Assembly: GCA_003993805.1 (NCBI GenBank)
Contig: RSEF01000031.1
Span: 19,203,193-19,267,192 of the forward strand
DNA: 64,000 nucleotides
Source of the DNA: Himantopus leucocephalus
Taxonomy: Eukaryota; Chordata; Aves; Charadriiformes; Recurvirostridae
Direction of reading: 5' to 3'
Part shown: positions 42,284-55,500 of the stretch, piece by piece
Position numbering within the stretch: position 1 is the first letter of the stretch
Layout: every line of letters starts with the position of its first letter
Translations under genes and position numbers: made by a program
The notes under the pieces: model-generated
Told to the model about the DNA's origin: nothing
The model's database searches: none
What the model saw: the letters and a program-made list of their open reading frames with translations, nothing else

Positions 42284-44292
42284 TTGAATTTTATTGCTAG
42301 TGCTTTACATTTGTTTACATTTGAACATGGCATTCTCTTTGAACTCTATTGACATTATATATATCCTCTCCCTTGCTCTTTCAACTTTCTTACCAGAGGA
42401 TGTTGGCTGACATTATTCTTTACCTCATTAGTGTCATAATAGCTGTTGTGGGATTTTTAATTTTAATGGTATTGCAGCATGCACTGGTTTGTTAGGAATC
42501 TTTCACAGAGTGAAGGAGGCACCATGTGGAATCACAAAAGTATATTTGTGCTATAGTTTAATTACAGTCTGCTTAACAAATAAAAAAGCTGATACAGCCT
42601 TCTGTGAAAGCCTTAATTTGCACATGGTGTGGGTAGAGAGCAATAACTTGAAGCATAGTTTGTATTTCTTTGGTGAGAATTTCAGTCTTTCATAAAAAGA
42701 AAGATTAAGTAATGGAAGTTAAAATCCTTTTGAAAGGAAATTTCTAATCAAGGCAAAGGAGACATTAATGTTAAACTCAGACATACCTTACTGTGATGTC
42801 TCATGGATGTTCATGGAGATTTTTAATTAGGTGTTTGTGTAAAGAAAGCTTATATACTGAGTAAGACATGACAGGGCAGACTCGGAATTTATGTTTGCAG
42901 GTGCACAGTGATAAACCACTTTCTCGTATCAAATCTTTAAATGACAGTGTGGGGCAAGGGCTTGATTCTTTGCCCGCGTCCCACCACTGGCTGGCTTTGC
43001 ACACTTCCTTGCTGTGGATGGTGTGAATTTGGGTGAGTAGTTCTGAATGTTTATGCATGTTACAGAGCTTTTTGTGTCATTACACTGCTGTATTTATAGT
43101 GATGAAAATGCTAATCTGGGCAGATTGTGCAGTGCTTCTCAATGGGGATTTGTAGAGTAGTGCAGTGAAACCCTTTGTAGTTTATGCATATAGAATACAA
43201 ACCAATGGTCTGTATCCTAAACTTGCTGTTGACTTTTGGGGACAATTAGAGCTGTGATTTCAGTCTAATGTTAAAAAGAAATTACTGTTAAAGATACTAG
43301 CTGAATTATTTGGTTGTCTAAAATAGTAAATGGAAGTAATCTGACTTATTTCAAATAGTGAATAAACCAAAAATGCTCTCATTTGTATTACAGTAGGAGA
43401 GAAACTATGGGTGAATTCAAGAGTCTGAGAAGATTAACCTTAGTCTTGTTTCTGGACATTACCACGTGTGAGGATCTAAGGACATAGCCCATTTCTGCGG
43501 TCCTCTGTGGGAGTTATGATGTCAAATACGGCGGTTCTGTGCTGCCCCATGGCAGCCTTTTTCTTTTGGGTATCAGTGGTGTGTAAATTCCTGAAAACAT
43601 TTAAAATACAAATTAGCAATCCCATGGAATGTGCTTTAGCTATGTCCTCATGTCTGTTAGGACTGAATCATTTGGGAGTTTCTAACAGGGTAATAAAACT
43701 TTTAATCTCCAATTATTTGATTGAGGACCAGTTTCAGTTGGTAGGAGCTGCGTTTGTGGTGGATTGGCTGAATACAGTCCCCGCTTCCAAGAAACACCTG
43801 GGTTTTACACTTGTGCTTCGCTGTTGAGTTATCCCATCAAACAGCCAATGCCTGCTTAAGTGATATATTATAAAAAGTATAGCTTTATATTTAAATAGAA
43901 AACCAGATGTTAAGAAACATGAGGAATTTTGCTGAAATAAGTTTAATCTGTTTCTCAAATGATAATTTAGAATTTAAAAAAAATATTACAAAACTAAGAA
44001 AACCAACTGTTTTCTTGCATTTTGAATTTCTCCATGGAACAACAGAGAACAACCTTCCTTTAAGAATCCTTTTCTTTCAGCATCTACCTTCTGTGCCACA
44101 TTTAGCTGCATAACCCAAGCATCTGAGGGCTTACCTTGTGTTGGTTATATTGATTAAAAGCTTATAATCTTGATGTCCTTGCTGTCCTAGTAATAAGTTT
44201 TGTTTTCTGGTAGAGCTAATTGCACAGTCCCCTTTAAAATTATCTGTGTGACAGCAACGTCTTTCTTTTCTTTGCCCAAACTTCGCTTTTTT

Positions 44293-44343
44293 TCAGGCCT
44301 GACGCAGGACTGCTGGCTGATGACTCTATTGTAAGCCACTAAT
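44293..44343 (+). repeat. Diverged direct repeat, copy B (exon-shaped, 34 nt)
   Basis: A long pyrimidine tract ends in TTTTTTTCAG, then 34 nt starting GCCTGACGCAGGACTGCTGG, then donor GTAAGC at 44331. It therefore has the full form of a short cassette exon in PDE4D orientation. Joined after the phase-1 LR1 exon it would be open, but its length (34) would shift the downstream frame, so it would be a regulatory rather than a coding exon. No transcript evidence. Confidence 0.45.
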
Positions 44344-46574
44344 GGTATTTATATCACCAAGTTGTGGCCTTTGTTAGCACACAGGCAACCCAACAAGTAT
44401 ATCACATTCTTCTGAATGCTATAGAGATTGCATTCCTGCTCACATTCTCTTCCTTCAGGCATTCTTTCTTCCACTTAACTGTTTTGCTAAAAGTAAAGTT
44501 TTTCTTATGATAAGCAAGCAGATGGAAAGCTCCTATATTCTTATTTATTGCAGCAGATATAAATGGAACACTTGCTCCCTTCCCAAGCATAACATTTTGC
44601 TCTTTTGGGTACATTGAAGACTGTCATTCAAGTATCACAGCCCTTGGTGGTGCAGTGTTATGGAACACTGGAGTTAGATATGTCTTTTATTTTCTCTGAG
44701 AGCTTGTCGTCACTACTATATTAACTTGAGTTGCAAGTCAAATTGTGCCCCAAAATTATTCTCATGTAACTAGAGCTGCAAGTTGAAATATGCCCCCAAA
44801 TGATTCTTGTTTTATGAAGGCAAAGAGAAGATTTTGAAAATAACAATGTACCTGTGAACTGGTTTTGATCAGTTCTGGGGCAGTGTGATTCCTAGGTGGA
44901 ATCCTGGACTGCATCTTAGACTTGTCTTCTGGTCACAGTCGTGGGACAAACGAGGTATGTAGTATAGACTTCGGCAACTCATTTTGCGCCTCTGTGCTTC
45001 TCTGTCTGTTGGAATATGGATATTTTAGGTCTTAATGCAATGTTCTGCAGTAAGTAGTGCTAGTGACTTGAAGTTCAGTTGGAGTCTCCTGAATTTTTGT
45101 AGTATGTGTAGTTAATCCGGCTGACACCAATTAGTGACCAAGCTTCTATAGAAATGAACAAGAAAAGTCCACAAAAAGGTAGATTTTTTTTTTTCATTTA
45201 TTGTCATTCATATCTCCCATATCCTCACTTTCTTGCTCTATAGTATAACAAAAAGTCATTATTAGACTGATAAGCACCATAAGTTTATCTAAAGTGAATC
45301 TGATAACACCTCTGAGCAAATGAATGCTACTCAATTTGAAATCTTGCTTGCTCCAGAAGGCTGAGTATTTTTTCCACTTGATCTTCATCTGTAACGATTT
45401 ATAGAATTTATGACTGGGTTCTTTTGATGTGGCACTACTCCACATGTGAACGATGGGGAGTTTGAAGGCGTGATGAGGATGCTTGCCAAGAATAGTTGGC
45501 TTCTGCATTGTGGAGCAGCTGAAATATTGTGAGTATCGCAGTATGTAATTTGGGTGTGCATATTGCCTGTAGTTCAAAGCATTTTATTAGTCCTCAGTGG
45601 CAAGCTGAGCTTCCTGTTGGATGGCTCCGTATATGTTTATTAAACAAGCTACACGCAGCACTCAAGAAAGGGATCATCATTTCCAGCTATAATCTTGGGT
45701 TTCTTTGGAATAGATGGAAGTTAATCTGAGTCATTTTTTGTTTCTGTTTGCTTTTCTAATGATTGTCATATTCTGCCAATCATTCTTGTGACTTTCTATT
45801 ACATCTAAAAGCCTTTTTGCTGGCACACAGAGGTTGATGGCAAGAGTAGTTGTGGTGCACTGAGTGGGTTGCTAAAAGAATCATTAGATCCTGATATACA
45901 TGCTATTTATTAAACTTCAGCAATGTTCTCAAAAGCAGGCTTGTGACAGTTCAGGTTTGTGATCTGTAACAAGTAGAGACATTAGAGTTCTTCGGTCAGT
46001 TGAATCTGTCTTGTCTTCTTGTCTTCAAACCTTTTTATGTGCTTCTCCCACTCTCGATCCATATGTATTCTTTTAGACTGTGCTGTGATACTTTTCTCTT
46101 TCAGCATGAGGGGATGGGAGAGAGTTTATTTCTCCTAGCCCTCAAGGAAGAGCTCAAAGACTTTAAACTACTTTGGTTTTTACCTATCCACAGTCAAAGC
46201 TGCCAACTGTCTAAGCTATATCAACTTTAAAGTACCAACATCAAGCTTTATTGTCATCTGCCTTAAAGAGTTAGCATTTAAAGAATCAGTCTGCGTATGG
46301 CTAATTTTGTAACACAAGGATTGAACAGTTTCCATTTATTAGAAGATTATTCCTAGGGCAATCAAGAGCCTGGTGTTTAACAAATGTTCCCCCAATGTTA
46401 TACTTTCCATTGAAAGTGCAGATTTATACTTTGATATGAAACTTTTTTTTTTTTTGCAAGCTTGCAAACAAAGTGATTGTCACTAGTATGTTATTGGTCA
46501 AAATATGTATTCTTAAATTCTAACGACATTGTGTTTTGCTGGTGAATGGTCGTTCCACTGAGACTGTATTTAGA

Positions 46575-46620
46575 ACCACAGAATCATAGAACAGTTTGGG
46601 TTGGAAGGGACCTTTAAAGG
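46575..46620 (-). mobile_element. Short CR1 LINE 3' fragment
   Basis: CACAGAATCATAGAACAG then TTTGGGTTGGAAGGGACC is the reverse complement of the CR1 3' terminus. Similarity stops after about 45 bp, so this is a severely 5'-truncated insertion in minus orientation. Confidence 0.88.
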
Positions 46621-49600
46621 ACTCCCTGATGCTCTTAACCTTTCTACTTCCTCTCCGATCTCTGCCACCAGGCTGAGCAGATTTCCACATACCTTGGCGA
46701 CAGTGCCAGCATTGAGAGATCTATACTTTGTCCCAGGCCATTCTTTCCTACCCTGGGGCAACCTCCTCACCTGTGCCAATGCTATTGTTTATAAAGGCAC
46801 AGAATAAACTGGTGATAACTCAGCCAGGCTAAAAATAGCTGGGTTTTGCAGAGTTATTTTTAACAAGTCTGGTCCTCTGGTCTGCATCACCGTGTGTCCC
46901 CAGAGAAAGGGTAGTATGCAGATGGCTAATAACAACAGCAGTCATCAGAGCAAGGACAGAAAAACCTAAGCCAGCATCACCACCAGAAAACAGTAGTATG
47001 GAATCATCCCTTGAATCCTGCACTTCTCATTTCCCTGATGTTCAAGTATTATTTTGTTTATTGGTGATGATATACTAACAAAGTTGATCCAGCATAACGT
47101 AGCTAATGTTTTGCTTTCCCGTTCAAAACAAAGCTTCAATCAACAATGATTGATTTTTAAAATTATAGTTTTGCCATGTTATGAATTAGACCAAGCTCTG
47201 AACAAGGCAAATGATGGTGGCTTCACTGCGTTCTTCACACTTAAGTTTTATTTTGTCATGAAACACCTGGACCCCAAAAGAAGTTAAAAGTTGTGCCCAG
47301 AGTTTTACAGGACAGAAATTCGGTAGGCCAGGGAATTCCCCTGGCAGGAGGGAAAACATGCACAGCTCTGTCGACTGAAAGATGCAGTGGTGGTCTTGCT
47401 TCACTGAACCTGACCGGAGGAGGAAATCAGATTAGTCTGATTTGATACACTGGACGTACCTTCCTACTGCCAGGTCCCCAGCACACAGCACACCACCACA
47501 GTCTCTCCCATGCTGTGACTCCACGTGCCACATGTACCGGGGCAGCCTGACCTGCAGTTCGCTGCCCACCTGCACCTGGCAAGCAGGGCCACCAGCCCTG
47601 AACCAAGGTCAGGGATTCTGCCAAACTGGTAGCAGAAATCCTATCTGTCCTTCCCAATTGCACGTCCTGACATGCCAAAAATAAGATGCAAGGATGTGGG
47701 CTGTGTATGCCCCAGGATGCTGGCTCTACTCTTCTCACAGAGAGGGGCAATCACTGCATGATCCAGCATGGCTTTCACAAGGCAAGGATGTGAAATCTAA
47801 TGTCTTAGGGCACAATTTTAAACTTTTTTTTTTTAATTCAAAATTGCATGCCCATTTAAGCTGGGACAAGCTGGTGCAGGCAGCACTCATCCATGGAGTA
47901 ATCTGCTTTCGGAAACTGATTCCCTTGTTCTGATTTGTTTGCTTGGTTTTACTTAAAAAAAACACAATCATAATAAAAAATTTTTGAAGTAAATTATTTC
48001 CTAAGGAAACACTCATACAATTTGAAAAAAGATACTATAATTTCTCTTAAAAAGCACCAACATTCTATTATTTCTCTTTGTGAAACCCACTCTGTGTTGA
48101 CAATGAACCATTTCAAGGTTTGTGTTATTATGAAATAACTTTGCAGGTTATGTGAAACACTCATTTTTGCCTTGCACATTTCATTACCACTCGTCTAATC
48201 TCACCGGAACACGTGGCTTATCATGTTTGCTGGACTGATTTTACGTATTTATGTAACTTCTTACTCATGAGTTTGAATTCAGTTGTCTTTGTATATTTAA
48301 CTACACTTGTGTAAACAAATGCAAGCTATGGATCACAGCCTCAGCTGCAGTAAATCAGTGTGCCACTATTAAAATCACTGATATCTGCCTATTAGCTAAG
48401 ATGTAGCCCTTTATTTTTGTATAGTTTCCATTGCAGAGACTTACTGTGATTTAGAGGAAAAGGTGTTAGAACTATATCCATGAGTATAAAACACTCTTCT
48501 TGCCATAAAAAAACAATGTCCTTCTTTACACTAGACCAAATGGAATTTAAAGCAAAACACTGTTCGGTGTTTAAGGTTAAAACAGGTTACAAAATCTATT
48601 AAGATAAAGATGTGATTTAGAGTGCTACATTAGTTATGTCACAGAGGTTAGGAGAGTTTACCTAATAATCAAAGCCTGATTTAGTATTTCTTACGGCAGA
48701 AGGTTCAGCTACTTTACTTGTACTAGCTTGCTACGAGGCTGTTTCTATTAAGTAAACATTCCTTTTGAAATAATGAATTTTGAATGTCAAAAGTCTGAAA
48801 CTCCCCACAAATGTATGATGTGCAATTTTCCGGATGGTACAAGAAGCAGCTCTGCCCACTAACGTGCACTGTACACTCTACTTTTCAGGGGAAATTTTCC
48901 AAAAGTAGCCTTTAAGGTAGCAATTTTTCAATATCATTTAGGAAAAAAAAAAGTTATATCAAACTGGAGCTAACGGTAACTGCATTTTGGATGGCAATTG
49001 TTGACAACCCTTAGTAAAAGAAGGTCATTTGAGGTGTAAACAAATTGTCATATAGTAGCAGCTTATTTTTCAAATCCTAAAAAAAGAAAACACAACTGGC
49101 ACTGTCATTCTGCCACCTTGTTACATCACCCCTGCTATCACTCCTGACAACTCCATGAAGTGGCTGTTCAGTGAAATTCTGGTCTGTTGCAATCAGTGGG
49201 AGAATTCTCTGCAGCAGGGGCTTTAACTGCTGTTCTTTTCCTGCTGAAAAGTTCGATGATCTAATGGCTATTTTTCAGTTTATAACTTCTTCCCGTTTTC
49301 TTCTTATTCCCTTTTGGAAAATTCATTGTCTCATTCTGGAGTCTGGACAAAATGTATCTTGTGTCATTTCATAGCTAATCTTATTCTTTTTCAATTGGCT
49401 GATGTACACTTCGTTGAATTTCATTATGCGCAACAATTATTTCGAAAACAATCAAACAAAATGGTCATCATAAACTATATTTGGTATTTTTTAACCCCTC
49501 CCCTGGGAGGCTTGCCTCTAGTACATACGAGAAGCTTGGTGTGTATGCTACCATCAAAACCAGTCACCCATCCTTCTTCTTAATCGATTCTTTCATTGTC

Positions 49601-52164
49601 TTTCTATCTCCTATTAAAAAGTTTCTGTTAGTTCACACAATAGCTGATTTTAAACTATTGCTTTCTTCTTCCGCATTATTCAGCCTCTCTCCCGTCAAAA
49701 AACAATTGGCAGTAGTGCATTTTTTTCCAAGTTTAAATATGAACTGAAGCCCCTAAAATATAAAAGACACATAATACAGATTAAAAATGGTATTTATCTT
49801 GATATCCAATACCTTCATTTTAACTGAAAATATTTTAAAATGTTTGTTCTTCCCTGACAAAATTTGAAAGACTTGTGTTTCCCTTACATGGGCTGATTTC
49901 ATCAGTAACGTGTAGAGGAGCTCTGCTCCATTCAACTGCTGATGCTCTAATTGTTGCAGGAGAAATACAGTGTTGGCTGCCAGAACTTGAGATGTTTCAT
50001 TTTGATTTTAAAATGCAGTCACTGGAAATGTTGGAGTCCACACATGAATTTTGTTACTGGGACTAAAATTGTTGCTTATTTTTTTTCCTCTTTAAAAACA
50101 AAAGGTTTTGGATTACTTCCAGGGTTCAATTCTGTGCTTTACTTTTTACATCACATTGGGTTTTTTTCTGTTTCTGCTTTGACTTTTACTTATTTGACGT
50201 TCTTTGTCTTTTATATTATCCTCAGCAAAGTATTTTTGATCCATTCTCGGAAACATGATATATACAAACTTTTATTTTATTTTATGCTTTTGAGACTGAG
50301 GCAAGGGCTGCCAGGGAGGAGAGTGACAACCCACCAACAGCCTCTCAGTAACAGCTGGGACATGCACAGAGGGGTCAGCGATTCCTCTCTGCCTTTTACA
50401 ACTCTTTCAATTTATTCCAATTTTTTTGTCAGATGTGAAGATTCTTTAGAAGCTCCATTCACTCATACCTTAAAGTAGGATTTGAGTTAGGTATTTGGGT
50501 TTGTTTTTTAAAATAAAAGCTATATTTCATACAATGGCTATACCATCGGTTCTTTACCACTGGTTCTTGGCTTCTCAGCACCACCACCACAAAAATGGCT
50601 CAGGCAATCAGTTTTATACAGAAAGTACAGCCAACTCCTACATTTTTTGTATCAGTTACTTGAAAGAATTGACTTGTATCATAACTGCACATCTGCAACA
50701 CTAAATGCATTAGTACATGGAGCAAATACCTTATCTGCTTAGGAATTACTTTCCTCATGGAAATAAAAATGCTGTTGCTGTGTCCCATATTTTCTCATGT
50801 TTGCCTTTACTATATTTTATCAGCTTGTAAATAAAAAGATCACCTTCCGTCCTAACTACCCTCCTTCTCTTGTGAGGGAAGTCTCTGTGAGAGCTCAGAG
50901 TAAAGCTGGGCAACTTCTATGTGTATCACCACCATGGTCAATATTATGGCAGAAGCAGACAGATCCATGTACTGCGACTGGATTTTATAAGGGGAAGAAA
51001 GAAAAAGAAAGATTATTCAGGACTCTCATTGATTTCATTTGGAAAAAATGAAAAAAATATCCAGAATTCTTATGATGACATTAAAAAAAACAGCAATGAC
51101 TGCACGAAATGATTAGATAAAAAACTTTTAATTAGATTTTTTTTTAGAAAACATAGTTCTGCGAGCAGCAGGCTTAGCAAAGCTTGATTTCCTATGCATT
51201 TATTTCTGACTATTAGATTCCTTTGTTTCAAACAGATACAACTTCCAGTGGAAGTTTTCCCCACCAATGCGTAGCCCTCTCTGCTTTGCAGCTTCTGTAT
51301 GCTCTACAGGTACAGTGAGCACACTCTACATCTCCACTCAGTAGAGACATTAATGAAGATTTTCCCTTTAGCTGGTGACTTATTTTCAAGAAACTTGCCG
51401 GAATCTAGTATGTTTGAAAACTCTGCATCTTTGCTAGGTTTGGCTGAGGTTGACCAAAAGAGTTAAAGGTAGGCAGACATCCAAAACCAAAATTATTTTG
51501 TGAATTGCTTCCACTCATTTATACTAACACAGTATGTGTCTTTGCATGTAGCCAAAGGTCTGGTGTATAGATGAGTGCTCGGAAAGTTTATTTTCCTGAT
51601 TCCTGATCTTTATACCTTTTTTCTGGATAGTAGAGATGTTTTGTGAAACCAAAAAAATATTTTGAATTTTAAAGGTAATTCTGGTGAAAAGATAAAAGGT
51701 GTTCACTCTTTTCATGTAGTCTCAGATGTAGCCAAGAATTGTTCTATCAATATAGATAAATTATGCAAAAGAGAAAATATTTTTAATAGTCCCAGGACAA
51801 ATAGCTGTACAATAAAGCATATATCTCAGGGATTTTATGGGGCTGCAGGAACAACTTTGCAGTAAAGATACCAAACATTCATTGTGTCAGCTTGTGAGAA
51901 GTTACTAGTTTTCTGTTTAACAGTTGAATAAATAGAGCAACAAGCGTAGTTGTTGTCAAGCTGAAGTCCTGAGACTTGAAAACTTCGGAACTGAGGAGCA
52001 CCACAGGTCTTACTTTGTTTTCTTTTTGAGCTTCTAGGGAAATATCACTGTTTAAAGTGGTAGGCAGATGTCCTTTTTCAGGTTCTCGTCACAGAGGTTA
52101 CTACAGGCAGCTAAAACGTACTGTCTGAATTTGTTTCGCAGTGAAGTAATTCTTGTGTGTGCTT

Positions 52165-52260
52165 CCTAATATGCTCCAGACAAAATCAGCTAATTTAGCT
52201 CAGATCAGCAATTTAATCAGCTTGAGCTGTTTTAGCTCTTCTTGTTTCAAGCATATTAGG
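52165..52260. other. 96-nt imperfect hairpin, miRNA-precursor-like or MITE-like
   Basis: Outer arms CCTAATATGC (52165-52174) and GCATATTAGG (52251-52260) are perfect complements. Pairing continues inward: 52175-52193 against 52232-52250 gives about 14 of 19 paired, including six in a row AGCTAA/TTAGCT. Then TAGCTCA (52196-52202) pairs with TGAGCTG (52223-52229), with one G-T wobble. The middle 20 or so bases form the loop. Length and bulges resemble a pre-miRNA. The perfect 10-bp ends could also be terminal inverted repeats of a tiny MITE, but I see no target-site duplication. I do not recognise the arms as a known miRNA. Confidence 0.4.
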
Positions 52261-52549
52261 TCTCTTAAACCTTCTCTACCAGCAATGTGGAGACAATAGT
52301 AATTTATAGCAAGGAACTATTACTGAGCAGATTTGGGCTGAGGTGGAAAAGGACATTTCACCATGGTCCATGTTTGAGCACGAGGTAATTGGATACAGGT
52401 TTTGGAAGAATAAATGTGCTCAGGTGCATAAAAATGTTTATCAACACTTGATAAACGTCTATGAAAGTATGACTAGCATGGAAAAAATAATTATATATGT
52501 ATTTATATATATGTAAAAAATACAAAAATGCTAGTGAATTAAAACCTGT

Positions 52550-52581
52550 TAACAACAGTTAATTGTTGTTACTTAACTGTT
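52550..52581. other. Overlapping alternative inverted repeats
   Basis: TAACAACA (52550-52557) can pair with TGTTGTTA (52564-52571). Alternatively AACAGTTAA (52554-52562) can pair with TTAACTGTT (52573-52581). The two hairpins exclude each other. Function unknown. Confidence 0.5.
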
Positions 52582-55500
52582 GCTAATGAACAAATATTAC
52601 AAAATACAAATATACCAATGAAGGTATAATAAATGTAGGTTTGTGAAAACCTGTTTAGCAGTGACTGAAATTGCTTGCTTGTGACAGCTGTGTGCTATGC
52701 TGCCTCTTTTTTGAGGCTTTTTCCTGTTTTTTCTCATGTTCCTAAGCAAGAATTAAAGAAACTGAGCTGTAGTAAAACTTTCTGTCACCCGAGCACCATA
52801 GCATAATGAACTTTCCATAACATTGAAAGTTTCTAAATGGATTCGGGGCAGGGGGGCAACAAAAAAGCCAGTGCTGATTTGCCAGAGCACAGCATCACTT
52901 GCTTTGTCAAACTGCACACATAAATCTAGTTAATTTAAAATTAGCTAAAATGCTATGAAGAAACAACCAGTGCTCTGGAAACTGGTTCAAACTGATGACT
53001 GAGCAAGCGTTGCCAAGCAGGATAAAAGCATTTTACCAGAAGTTTTGAACTTGTCATGTCTCAAAGGAAACGTAGAGTCGTGTTGGGTCACACAAACACA
53101 TTGTGTTCAGGAGCATACAGCGGGAGAAGGTGCTCCTAAATCAGGAGCTGGTGTCCTTTCCTCTAAATCAGCACTAAGCTACAGTAGTTAGTAGGCAGTC
53201 ACATGGCTGGCAGTTCAAAATGTTATGATGTACTTGTCAAGATATGAAGTTGGTGTTTGTACAACATGTTGACATTGCCGGCTTGCATGGAAAAATGTTA
53301 ATGGCTAAACTGCTCTTATAGTTTCAGGTAGGTCCTATAATCTATACAGCTTTTTGTTATGAGTTGCACAGTGCACTGCACCAATCCGTAAATGCCGTGC
53401 CAGTACCCCCGTGTGTCAGCATTGAACAAGACGAGTGTAAAGTGAATTGATGTAATTTAGACATGAAGGTGCTGCATTAAAGTTCTTATTAGATTCAACA
53501 CTTGTTGCTATTTATTTTAAAAGAAATGTGATTTGCCCCTCTTTCAAAATGTAATAATGACCCCTTTCAAGTTGCTTTAAAAATTGAGAGCTGCACAGCA
53601 CTGCTGTCAAGGACCCGCTGGGAACTGCAACAGTCCAGACTGTCGTGGCCAGGGCAATGAGCTGCCGTCCTGAATGATTCTTTTTTGACTTTCAACAAGA
53701 CATAGTCTTTCTTAAGGTCAAGCTTGCTATAGTAAATGTTGATAAAAGCTGTTATGTAAATGTACAAAATTTGAAATTGTCCTGTAAATTACTAATGGGA
53801 AAAATATTTGTGATTATTGGCAAAATGGTTATCTGTTTAGAGAGGTTATTAGTAGAAGGTGGAACAGAATTAAAAACTGTAGACTACATCTGAATTAGGA
53901 AAAAGCTGTTTTTTTCCTGACAACATTTAACAGAGGAGATTTCCTTTGATTAAACCCTCCCTGCTGGCAGAAAGTCCACAGATTACTTTTACCAGATTTC
54001 CCAGGCTTGGACACCTTATTACCCTCTTACTGCAATGTCTGTATATTCCTGCTGCCTTCGTAGTCATACCTTGAGTTGCAGAACTTTAATGGTTTTGCTC
54101 TTAGCTCTGTGGATTTTTGCTTGGTTTTGAATCCTAGAAGAGACAGTGCAGTTCTTGTGTAGGATGTTGGGACAGAGCTATAGGGTCCAGCTACAAGTTT
54201 GTGCACAAAGAGAAAGGAAGTTATCCATACATACAGTTATTTATGCTTCTTTTGGTATGTTCCAAGATTTTCTTTGACACCCATGTAGATGAGAAAGTCT
54301 TACAGAAATGGTGTTTTGAAATGGGGACTGTTCTAGCTCACCTAGTAAAGATAACCTTAAAAGATGACTAACAAACTTCACCTTTTAAAAAAAAAAAAAG
54401 TGAAGAGAACCTGCTGACATGTTGAAATCAGCTCTTTGCATTGATGAGTGTCCTAGGATTAAGGACAATGTGTTTTTAACGATGAACTGAGTCATAAAGT
54501 ACAGATGCTTATTCCATGGTGCTCTTTCTTGCTGTTAGGAAATCAGACATTTTGAGAAACAAGTTTTTGATTCTTTACTGTGCCAAGTTTCCTTTTGCAG
54601 CACTGATGAGGAATCATTAGTGAGCTGGTTAAGGCTTCGTCATTCTCAGGGCAAATTTGCATGAAGCCCAGGTAGCACTATGAAACCTATAGCAATTGAC
54701 TCTGTTCAGATCCCAGACTGACTGCCAAATGTAGGTCATGATTTTCAGAGGTTCAGAAATCCTAGTTTTATTTTTCACTAGAAAATAATCATTTTTGAAA
54801 CACAAAAACTTTTGTGGAAGTATACCAGTATCACTGAAGTGTACTCTGGGAAAAACTTCTGACCTCCCTTAGAGAATGTTATGAGAATAACAATACAGGG
54901 GCATCCCCAGGGTGAAGTATCTCCCCATCCTCATGATAATAAGCAAGGGGAAGGATCTCAAACAGTGCAGTTGTGGTGTGCATCTCAGCATCTTCTCTTC
55001 GAGCTGCTCCACTTTGTATAAATTAGTGAAGAGTTGAACCACAGAGATACTGATCATTTGCAGGGGTAGGAGGGGAGAAGCTCCATTTTTATTATTTATC
55101 CCTGCAAAAGAACTTGAGCAGAAAAAAATCAACAGACCCACCTCAAATAGTCAACAACCCTGCATTCAGGACACTCACACAGGATGTGGGAAACCAGTAC
55201 AAAATTTTGAACCCTCTCTGTTCCAGGACAGCTGCATAATAATCAGACTATTTTAGGATAATATTTTCTTTTATTTCATTTCAGGAAAAAAAATAATAGA
55301 ACTTTTAACCAGTTTGGTGTTACCCTTCTGTAGAGTAGGATATGTATCTGTTGTGTTTTTTTTAAAATCTCAAAAATTTTCTGGGAATGGAAAAAAGTTT
55401 CCCGTCAGTTATAATTTGGACCTATATCCATGGGAGGAGACAAGAACATGTTGGGCAATATTTCTCGAAAAAAAAAAGCTCCAGAATGTGGTAGATTAAT

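Larger units (their letters stand above)
37551..46574 (+). other. PDE4D: PDE4D long intron downstream of CpG island
   Basis: Mostly unremarkable AT-rich intron. It includes a 15-nt repeat-like motif at 38886, an exon-shaped segment with a strong donor at 38550-38637 (stops in all frames), and a diverged pair of exon-shaped segments at 42236 and 44293. CACGTG E-boxes occur near 38153, 38204 and 39364. No coding exon of PDE4D was recognised. Confidence 0.7.

Noticed and set aside
44293..44343. TGATGA in copy B as a C box of a C/D snoRNA
   Set aside because: No D box in the right place and no closing terminal stem; copy A does not keep the motif.
47745..47800. CCAGCATGGCTTTCACAAGG as a + strand CR1 reverse transcriptase fragment
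   Set aside because: It resembles the CR1 QHGFTKGK coding segment over about 28 bp only, with nothing CR1-like on either side. Too short to support.
49951..50478. 175-codon + strand ORF, the longest outside the CpG island
   Set aside because: Phe/Leu-rich translation of T-rich intron DNA without domain, promoter or splice evidence.
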